12,918 bases of DNA from JACPFV01 sp052386975 (GTDB taxonomy: Bacteria; Pseudomonadota; Gammaproteobacteria; Nevskiales; Nevskiaceae): positions 1 through 12,918 of the forward strand of contig JBQTJQ010000133.1 in NCBI GenBank assembly GCA_052386975.1, written 5' to 3'. The notes below the pieces were generated by a model. The model was not told the DNA's origin, did not search any database, and saw only the letters and a program-made list of their open reading frames with translations. A program made the translations under genes and the position numbers. Shown here piece after piece: positions 1 through 5,264 of the stretch (positions within the stretch are counted from its first letter, which is position 1; each line of letters opens with the position of its first letter).

Positions 1-716
1 CTGCCTTCGCCGGACCTGCGGATCTCGTCGGGCGTGCCCTCGGCGGCGACCTTGCCGTCGGAGATGAGGTACACGTAGTCGCTGATGTCGAGCGTCTCGG
101 CCACGTCGTGCGAGACGATCACCGAGGTGGTGCCGAGCGCGTCGTTGAGCTTGCGCACCAGGCGCGCCAGCACGCCGAGGTTGACCGGGTCCTGGCCCGT
201 GAACGGCTCGTCGTACATCACCAGCATCGGGTCGAGCGCCACCGCGCGCGCGAAGGCGATGCGCCGCTGCATGCCGCCCGAGCACTCCTCGGGGACCAGG
301 TCGCGCGCGCCGCGCAGGCCGACCGCGTGCAGCTTCATCAGCACCAGGTCGGCGATCCTCGACTCGGGAAGGTTGGTGTGCACGCGCCGCGGGAAGGCGA
401 CGTTGTCGAACACGTTGAGGTCGGTCAGCAGCGCGCCGTTCTGGAACATCAGCGCCAGGCTCTTGCGGTACTCGAACAGCTCGCGGCGCCTGAGCGCCGG
501 CACGTCGACGCCGTCGACGTGCACGGTGCCCTGGTCGGGTTTGTACTGGCCTCCCATGAGGCGCAGCAGGGTGGTCTTGCCGATGCCGGAGGGGCCCATC
601 ACGGCGGTGACCTTGCCGCGCGCGAAGTCGAAGTCGGCGCCGTCGAAGATCACGCGCGGCCCGAAGGCGAAGTGCAGGCCGCGGATCCGGACCAGGGGTT
701 CGGCAGGGGAGCTCAT
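1..716 (-). CDS. mlaF: MlaF-like ABC transporter ATPase, phospholipid transport (3' end outside window)
   Basis: This is the cytoplasmic ATPase of a Mla-type ABC importer, which in the known family powers phospholipid trafficking between the outer and inner membranes through MlaE/MlaD. The ATG at 716 gives 238 codons before the window edge, close to the usual 265-270, so only a short C-terminal tail is missing. Visible motifs are Walker A GPSGIGKTT (41-49), Q-loop Gln92, ABC signature SGGMQRR (146-152, preceded by Cys where Leu is usual), Walker B LVMYDEP (165-171) and the H-loop SHD (202-204). The stretch DEPFTGQDPVNLG is characteristic of MlaF rather than of generic importers. It begins 14 bases after the lipB stop, with no strong ribosome binding site, so it probably depends on upstream transcription and translation. 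mlaE and mlaD would be expected beyond the left edge. The ATPase family is near certain; the Mla assignment is likely. Confidence 0.9.
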   Translation of the reverse strand, partial: MSSPAEPLVRIRGLHFAFGPRVIFDGADFDFARGKVTAVMGPSGIGKTTLLRLMGGQYKPDQGTVHVDGVDVPALRRRELFEYRKSLALMFQNGALLTDLNVFDNVAFPRRVHTNLPESRIADLVLMKLHAVGLRGARDLVPEECSGGMQRRIAFARAVALDPMLVMYDEPFTGQDPVNLGVLARLVRKLNDALGTTSVIVSHDVAETLDISDYVYLISDGKVAAEGTPDEIRRSGEG

Positions 717-730
717 GGGACCGGGCTATC

Positions 731-1345
731 TTAGCCGTTCAGGCCGAGGCGGCGGGCGAGGTGCGGCTCCAGGTCGCGCGCGACGGTGGCGAGGTCGGCC
801 GGCCCGCCGAGCTCGGACAGCTGCGTCATGGCGAGGCCCTTGAAGCCGCACGGGTTGATGCGCGCGAAGGGCTCCAGGTCCATGGCCACGTTCAGCGCCA
901 GGCCGTGGTACGTGCGGCCCTTGCGCACGCGCAGCCCGAGCGAGCAGATCTTGCGCCCGCGGACGTAGACGCCGGGCGCGTCGCGCCGGCCGGCGGCCTC
1001 GATGCCGTAACCGGCCAGCAGGTCGACGGTGGCCTGCTCCAGCCGCGTCACCAGCGAACGAATGCCGTAGCCCAGGCGCTGGATGTCGACCAGCACGTAG
1101 CCCATCAGCTGGCCCGGGCCGTGGTAGGTGACCTGGCCGCCGCGGTCGGACTGCACCACCGGGATCGCGCCCGGCGCGAGCACGTGCTCGGGCTTGCCGG
1201 CCTGGCCCTGCGTGAACACCGGCTCGTGCTCGAGGAACCACAGTTCGTCCGGGGTGGACTCGTCGCGGGCGAGCGTGAACGAGCGCATCCGTTCGTAGAC
1301 GGGCGCGTAGGGCTGGAGTCCGAGGTGCCTGGCGTGGTGCCTCAT
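731..1345 (-). CDS. lipB: Octanoyl-[acyl-carrier-protein]:protein N-octanoyltransferase LipB
   Basis: LipB moves octanoate from acyl carrier protein to the lipoyl domains of 2-oxoacid dehydrogenases and GcvH; LipA then inserts sulfur. The protein has 204 residues (E. coli 213) and aligns with the family along its whole length. Motifs are EPVFTQGQAGKPEH (41-54), QSDRGGQVTYHGPGQ (65-79), catalytic Lys132 in RKICSLGLR and catalytic Cys166 in RINPCGF. The ATG at 1345 matches the family start (HLGLQPY at residues 7-13). Its leader is made of a palindromic repeat ending at 1347, so there is no ordinary intergenic sequence. The repeat carries GGGATGACACG just before the start, and a four-codon frame (ATG at 1353) whose TGA overlaps the lipB ATG. 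The small ybeD/DUF493 gene often found just upstream is absent. lipA is not in the window. Confidence 0.97.
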   Translation of the reverse strand: MRHHARHLGLQPYAPVYERMRSFTLARDESTPDELWFLEHEPVFTQGQAGKPEHVLAPGAIPVVQSDRGGQVTYHGPGQLMGYVLVDIQRLGYGIRSLVTRLEQATVDLLAGYGIEAAGRRDAPGVYVRGRKICSLGLRVRKGRTYHGLALNVAMDLEPFARINPCGFKGLAMTQLSELGGPADLATVARDLEPHLARRLGLNG

Positions 1346-1346
1346 C

Positions 1347-1422
1347 GTGTCATCCCGAGCGCAGCGAGGGATCTTGCTTTGGACGGCAGGATTCCTCGTC
1401 GCTTCGCTCCTCGGAATGACAC
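1347..1422. repeat. Imperfect palindromic repeat (family A) between aminotransferase gene and lipB
   Basis: The left arm (1347-1373) starts GTGTCATCCCGAG and the reverse complement of the right arm (1390-1422) starts GTGTCATTCCGAGGAG. Both contain a GCG-AGCG core and end GAGG-ATC, and a 16-base spacer separates them. The element fills nearly the whole gap between the aminotransferase stop (1423) and the lipB start (1345). Short elements of this kind occur in many copies in some proteobacterial genomes and often give false ORFs beginning MSSRAQRG, as this copy does on the plus strand. How it moves is not visible here; no transposase is present. In the transcript it would fold into a hairpin ahead of lipB. 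A partial copy lies at 4026-4048. Confidence 0.85.
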
Positions 1423-2280
1423 TCAAGCGCTCTTTCGCTTTGCGTCCTGGAACAGCGCGTAGGCCTTCTTCCACATCGGCCCCGGCTTGCGCGTGCCCAC
1501 CGGCTCGCCGTCGAGCCTGGTTACCGGCAGCACTTCGCGCGTCGAGCTGGTCAGCCAGATCTCGTCGGCGCTGCGCAGCTCGTTCAGCGTGAGCCGCTTC
1601 TCCTTGACCTGTACCTTGGCCGCGGTCAGCGCCTCGATCAGCACCTCGCGCGTGATGCCGGACAGGATCTCCGGCCCCTTCGACGGCGTCACCACGGTGC
1701 GCCCGAGCACGGCCCAGACGTTGCTCGAGGCACCCTCGGTCACGCGGCCGTCGCGGTGCAGGATGCACTCGTTGCAGGCCTGCTCGGACGCGGCCTGGGT
1801 GGCGAGGATGTTGGCCAGCAGCGCGACCGACTTGATGTCGCAGCGGCCCCAGCGCAGGTCGGGGCGCGTGATGGCGCCGACGCCGTCGCGCAGCGCGGCT
1901 TCGCCGGGCATCGGCAGCGCGTTGCACAGGCCGACCACGGTCGGCGGCGTGTTCAGCGGGAAGGCGTGGCTGCGCTTCGCCGGCGCGCCGCGCGTGACCT
2001 GGAAATACACCATGCAGTCGCCGCCGCCGTTGTGCGCGATCAGCTGGTCGGCCAGCGCGGTCCATTCGGCCTCGCCGTGCGGGTTGGCGATCTGCAGCTC
2101 TTTGAGGCTGCGCGCCAGGCGCGCGAGGTGCCCCTTCAGCGCGAAGGGCTTGCCGGCGTAGGCCGGCACGACTTCGTAGACGCCGTCGGCGAACAGGAAG
2201 CCGCGGTCCAGCACCGACACGCGCGCCTCCGCCGCCGGCACGAACGCGCCGTTGACGCAGGCGATCGCCGCCGGGCTCAC
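1423..2280 (-). CDS. dat: D-amino-acid aminotransferase (PLP fold type IV)
   Basis: A PLP-dependent class IV aminotransferase that should interconvert D-alanine and D-glutamate with their 2-oxo acids, supplying D-amino acids for the cell wall. The protein has 285 residues (Bacillus enzyme about 283). The pattern is that of D-AAT: DRGFLFADGVYEVV (25-38), MVYFQVTRG (90-98), WGRCDIKS with the PLP-binding Lys150, and RVTEGASSNVWA (179-190) with cofactor-binding Glu182. The paralogues IlvE and PabC share the fold, but CDIKS and YFQVTRG fit D-AAT better. The start is GTG at 2280, overlapping the rlpA stop as GTGA, so translation is probably coupled. The stop TGA (1425-1423) directly abuts repeat family A. 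In related operons a D,D-carboxypeptidase gene often lies between rlpA and this gene; it is missing here. Confidence 0.92.
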   Translation of the reverse strand: MSPAAIACVNGAFVPAAEARVSVLDRGFLFADGVYEVVPAYAGKPFALKGHLARLARSLKELQIANPHGEAEWTALADQLIAHNGGGDCMVYFQVTRGAPAKRSHAFPLNTPPTVVGLCNALPMPGEAALRDGVGAITRPDLRWGRCDIKSVALLANILATQAASEQACNECILHRDGRVTEGASSNVWAVLGRTVVTPSKGPEILSGITREVLIEALTAAKVQVKEKRLTLNELRSADEIWLTSSTREVLPVTRLDGEPVGTRKPGPMWKKAYALFQDAKRKSA

Positions 2281-3077
2281 TCCGACACCGGCTTGCCTTC
2301 CAGGCTCTGCGCCGCCAGCTGCCGGCGCGCCGCTTCCAGGCTGGCGCCGTCCCGGAACGGGCCCGCCAGCACCCGGTACCGCACGTCGTCGCCCTGCTCG
2401 AAGGTGCGGATTTCCACCGCGCCGATGCCCAGGCCCGAGGCGTCCTCGCGCACGGCCACCGCGTAGATCGGGTCGTCGGTGGAGGCCAGTTCGAGGAACG
2501 GTGCCGCCGGCGCGCTCACCGGCGCGCCGGGATCGAGCGCCTCGACCTCGACTTCGGCCGAGCCTTCCTTGAGCAGGTCGAGCCGCGCCGCGGCGGCGTA
2601 CGACAGGTCGATGATGCGGCCGGTGTGGAACGGGCCGCGGTCGTTGACCTTGACCACCACGCTGCGGCCGCTGGACTTGCGCGTGACGCGAACGTAGGTC
2701 GGCAGCGGCAGCGTCTTGTGCGCCGCCGTCATCTGGTACATGTCGTAGGCCTCGCCGCTGGAGGTGCGCTTGCCGTGGAACTTGGTGCCGTACCACGAGG
2801 CGCGGCCCTTCTCCTTGTAGCCGTCGGCGGAATTCAGCACGAAGTAGCGCTCGCCCATGACTTCGTAGGTCTTCGGGTTGCCGTAGCGGCTGCGCGGCGC
2901 GGCCACCGGCACGGCGTCGGGCATGGCGTGGGCGCTGGCCGGGACCGCGTCGCGGTCCGGGTAGCCGTCCGGCGACGGGCCCGACGGCGGGATGAGGCGC
3001 GACGAGGAGCACGCGGCGAGCACCGCGGCGAAAAGCAAAGGGGTCAGACCCCTTTTCTTTCTAGCGGCTCGGCGCAT
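2277..3077 (-). CDS. rlpA: RlpA-family septal/peptidoglycan lytic transglycosylase lipoprotein
   Basis: RlpA is an outer-membrane lipoprotein; in Pseudomonas it cleaves peptide-stripped glycan strands at division sites. The 266 residues show a lipoprotein signal peptide with lipobox LAAC and acceptor Cys23, a low-complexity linker to about 65, a double-psi beta-barrel domain (about 88-182) with GRASWYGTKFHGKRTSSGE, Glu109, His120 and Asp146 in VNDRGPF as the expected catalytic set, and a C-terminal SPOR-like region (about 203-266). Only the second half of SPOR (YRVLAGPF, residues 234-241) is easy to recognise, so septal glycan binding is less certain. The ATG at 3077 is preceded by GGAG with a 9-base spacer, inside the end of mltB (17-base overlap). 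Codons 7-14 of the signal peptide are written in a palindromic repeat (3037-3055). Confidence 0.93.
   Translation of the reverse strand: MRRAARKKRGLTPLLFAAVLAACSSSRLIPPSGPSPDGYPDRDAVPASAHAMPDAVPVAAPRSRYGNPKTYEVMGERYFVLNSADGYKEKGRASWYGTKFHGKRTSSGEAYDMYQMTAAHKTLPLPTYVRVTRKSSGRSVVVKVNDRGPFHTGRIIDLSYAAAARLDLLKEGSAEVEVEALDPGAPVSAPAAPFLELASTDDPIYAVAVREDASGLGIGAVEIRTFEQGDDVRYRVLAGPFRDGASLEAARRQLAAQSLEGKPVSE
3037..3055. repeat. Near-perfect palindrome (family C) inside the rlpA signal-peptide codons
   Basis: The sequence AAAGGGGTCAGACCCCTTT consists of 9-base arms around one central A. It resembles the short palindromes that accompany REP-associated Y1 transposases (RAYTs) in proteobacteria, and shares the AAAGGGG edge with the inverted repeat at 4054-4130. 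It lies wholly within rlpA and is read on the minus strand as KRGLTP and flanking residues at the n-region/h-region border of the signal peptide. No transposase is nearby, so membership of a mobile family is an inference from its form. Confidence 0.75.
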
Positions 3078-4137
3078 TCTGCAGTTCTCCGGCCAGCTGC
3101 GAGACCGCCATCGCGTAGTAGATGCGCGGGTTGTACGACATCACCGAGTAGAAATTCTGCAGGCCGAGCCAGTACTCCTTGTCGCTGGACTCGTGCGACA
3201 GCGTCAGCTCCACCAGTCCCACCGGCGTGTCGGCCGGCAGCTCGACCGCCGGTCTGACGCCGGCCTTCAGCAGGTCGGCGACGAGGTGGGTCTGGGCCTT
3301 GCCGTTGAGCGGCCAGTCGTGGCGCGGCGCGCGGCGCAGTTCGGCCGGCCCCATCAGCGGCAGGCCGCGCTGCCCGCCGCGCGCCGGCGCGTAGTTGACG
3401 AAGTAATTGGCGACGCTGCCGATCGCGTCGGGCACGGTCCACAGGTCGCGGCGGCCGTCGCCGTCGAAATCCACCGCCAGGCGCCGGTAGTTGCTCGGCA
3501 TGAACTGGGCGACGCCGACCGCGCCGGCATAGGAGCCGAGCACCTCGGCCGGGACCAGCGACTGTTCGCGGCACAGCACGAAGAACTCGGCCAGCTCGCC
3601 GAAGAAGAACGGCGCGCGGGTCGGATGATCGAAGCCCTGCGTCGCCAGTGCGTCGAGCACGCGGTGCCGGCCGGTGTAGCTGCCGTACTTGGTCTCGACG
3701 CCGAGGATCGCGGCGATCACCGCCGGCGGCACGCCGTACTGGGCCTCGGCGCGCGCCAGCCAGGCGCGGTTGTCATCGAGGAACTTCGCGCCGTTGGCCA
3801 GGTTGGCCTCGAGCAGGTGGATCTTGCGGTAGTCCGGCCAGGTCAGCGTCTTTTCCTTGGCCTTCTGCTCCGCCTCGATCAGCTGCGGCAGCTGCTCGGC
3901 CTGCACCAGCGCGGCGCGCACGGTGTCGAGCTCGGCGGCGGTGAAGCCATGCTCGGTGCGGAGCTTGTCGAGGAGCGCGGGGACGCGCGGGTGGCTGCTG
4001 TAGTCGGCGGCGGCGGGCGCCGCGAGTGTCATCCCGAGGAGCGCAGCGCCGAGAAAAGGGGACAGAACTATTTTTGGCAGGAAACGGACGCTACCCCGAG
4101 ACCCGCGGAAAAATAGTTCTGTCCCCTTTTTCGGCAT
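3061..4137 (-). CDS. mltB: MltB-family lytic murein transglycosylase, secreted
   Basis: A glycoside hydrolase family 103 (Slt35/MltB) enzyme that cuts the MurNAc-GlcNAc bond of peptidoglycan and leaves 1,6-anhydroMurNAc ends. The 358 residues comprise a signal peptide (about 1-44, h-region 23-40, ending APAAA), a helical N-terminal part, the catalytic Glu148 in GVETKYG, AGAVGVAQFMPSNYR (204-218), an EF-hand-like loop DFDGDGRRDLW (223-233) and NFYSVMSYN (328-336). There is no lipobox cysteine, so unlike E. coli MltB it is probably a soluble periplasmic enzyme. The ATG at 4137 overlaps the rodA stop by one base (TGATG). The next in-frame ATG (4032) would leave too short a signal peptide, so the longer start is preferred even though codons 3-36 are repeat DNA. 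It ends with TAG and overlaps rlpA by 17 bases. Confidence 0.93.
   Translation of the reverse strand: MPKKGTELFFRGSRGSVRFLPKIVLSPFLGAALLGMTLAAPAAADYSSHPRVPALLDKLRTEHGFTAAELDTVRAALVQAEQLPQLIEAEQKAKEKTLTWPDYRKIHLLEANLANGAKFLDDNRAWLARAEAQYGVPPAVIAAILGVETKYGSYTGRHRVLDALATQGFDHPTRAPFFFGELAEFFVLCREQSLVPAEVLGSYAGAVGVAQFMPSNYRRLAVDFDGDGRRDLWTVPDAIGSVANYFVNYAPARGGQRGLPLMGPAELRRAPRHDWPLNGKAQTHLVADLLKAGVRPAVELPADTPVGLVELTLSHESSDKEYWLGLQNFYSVMSYNPRIYYAMAVSQLAGELQNAPSR
4026..4048. repeat. Partial copy of repeat family A inside the mltB signal peptide
   Basis: GTGTCATCCCGAGGAGCG continuing to CAGCG (23 bases) matches the right arm of the 1347-1422 element, read as reverse complement, at 21 of 23 positions by eye. 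On the coding strand it encodes the second half of the MltB hydrophobic region (about AALLGMT); the full copy encodes the equivalent SLLGMT in a non-genic plus-strand frame. It directly adjoins the inverted repeat at 4054-4130, giving a composite of two repeat families. Confidence 0.75.
4054..4130. repeat. Perfect 22-bp inverted repeat (family B) at the 5' end of mltB
   Basis: The left arm (4054-4075) starts AAAAGGGGACAGAAC and the right arm (4109-4130) is its exact reverse complement, ending GTCCCCTTTT; the 33-base spacer is GC-rich. The GGGGACAG...TATTTTT type of arm is typical of short non-autonomous elements found in multiple copies near RAYT/Y1-transposase genes in proteobacteria; that link is from general knowledge and not shown here. 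The entire element is translated within mltB (codons 3-28). In the mRNA the arms could pair into a long stem beginning 7 bases after the A of the start codon. Absence of any mismatch suggests a recent copy or selection for the stem. Confidence 0.9.
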
Positions 4138-5264
4138 CAATTCGAGATCAGCTTGCGGTGTGTCTGGATCGACATGAGGATTCCAAATCCCGCGAGCAAG
4201 CTTACCACCGACGTGCCGCCGAAACTGATCAGCGGCAGCGGCACGCCCACCACCGGCAGCAGCCCCAGCACCATGCCCATGTTGATGAACACGTATAAAA
4301 AGAAGGTCACCGACAGCGAGCCGGCGACGAGGCGCTGGAACGTGTCCTGGCCGCGCGCGGCGATCATCAGGCCGCGGCCGACGATGGCCAGGTACAGCGA
4401 CAGCAGCAGCAGGATGCCGAGCAGCCCGAACTCCTCGGAGTAGACCGCGAAGATGAAGTCGGTGTGCGACTCGGGCAGGAACTCGAGGTGCGCCTGCGTG
4501 CCGTTCATCCAGCCCTTGCCGAACAGGCCGCCGGAGCCGATCGCGATCTTGCTCTGCGTGATGTGGTAGCCCGCGCCGAGCGGGTCGCTCTCGGGATCGA
4601 GGAAGGTCAGCACGCGCTGGCGCTGGTAGTCGTGCAGCGCGTGCCACAGCGGCCAGGCGGCGGCAGCGGCGGCACCGAGGCCGCCGGCGATCCACCGCCA
4701 GCCCCAGCCGCCGAAAAACAGCGCGAAGGCGCCGGCGCAGACGATCAGCAGGCCGGTGCCGAGGTCGGGCTGCACCACCACCAGCGCGCTCGGCACGCCG
4801 ATCAGGGCCAGCGCGGCGAGCACGGCGGGCGCGCGCGGCGGCAGGGCGCGGCCGTGCAGGAACGCGCCGATGGCCAGCGGCATCGCCCGCTACATCAGCT
4901 CGGACGGCTGGAAGCGCACGCCGACGTCGAGCCAGCGCTGCGCGCCCTTGGAGGTGTCGCCGAGCAGCAGCACCAGCACCAGCAGCAGCAGCGTCAGGCC
5001 GTAGAACCACGGCGCCAGCGCGCGGTAGATCTCGGGCGGCACCTGCGCGCACGCCAGCATCACGACGAAGCCCAGCGCCAGGCGCTGGCCCTGGGCCAGC
5101 ACCATCTCGGCCGAGTGGCCCGAAGCGCTGTACAGCACCGACAGGCCGATGGCCGCGAGCAGCAGCAGCATCACCGCCAGCCACAGGTCGAGGTGGGCGC
5201 GGGCGAGCCAGGTCTCCCAGCCGACGTCGGGCGAGCCCGGCAGGGCGGTGGTCGGAGTGCTCAT
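4137..5264 (-). pseudogene. rodA: rodA, peptidoglycan glycosyltransferase, interrupted by an in-frame TAG
   Basis: RodA is the SEDS-family inner-membrane polymerase that pairs with PBP2 to build side-wall peptidoglycan. The reading frame spans 375 positions, the normal length for the family (E. coli 370). The start ATG at 5264 overlaps the mrdA stop (ATGA) with AGAAGG upstream. Residues 1-124 carry three membrane segments and end GVRFQPSELM; codon 125 is TAG (4892-4890); the same frame then continues RAMPLAIGAFLHG to TGA at 4137. The rest is well conserved: VVQPDLGTG, HDYQRQRVLTFLDPESDPLG, GTQAHLEFLPESHTDF with the SEDS catalytic Asp in HTDF, and PLPLISFGGTS. In homologues this position is Lys (QPSE..K), so AAG to TAG is the simplest change. 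An ATG two codons after the stop could allow reinitiation and a split protein. Pseudogene, readthrough, split gene and sequence error all remain possible. Confidence 0.85.
4890..4892 (-). other. In-frame amber codon in rodA
   Basis: The local coding strand reads CTG ATG TAG CGG GCG ATG CCG. Upstream and downstream halves are in the same frame, so this is a nonsense codon and not a frameshift. The codon after it, CGG (Arg), is where homologues usually have a hydrophobic residue, so two nearby substitutions separate it from a typical AAG CTG. TAG serves as an ordinary terminator for mltB and mreB in this window, which argues against a reassigned code. Confidence 0.9.

Noticed and set aside
1347..1592. 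Small plus-strand ORF beginning MSSRAQRG
   Set aside because: The start is the family A repeat and the rest is antisense to the aminotransferase; such ORFs are a known artefact of this repeat type.
1423..2280. IlvE or PabC as the identity of the aminotransferase
   Set aside because: The fold is shared, but GRCDIKS, YFQVTRG and overall length match D-amino-acid aminotransferase, and the wall-synthesis context agrees.
4054..4130. Rho-independent terminator after rodA
   Set aside because: The stem contains internal A/T runs, has a 33-base loop and lies inside mltB; family-like repeat arms explain it better.
4137..5264. Frameshift or two-gene explanation for the rodA break
   Set aside because: Both halves are in one frame with exactly two codons between TAG and the next ATG, and together give full family length.
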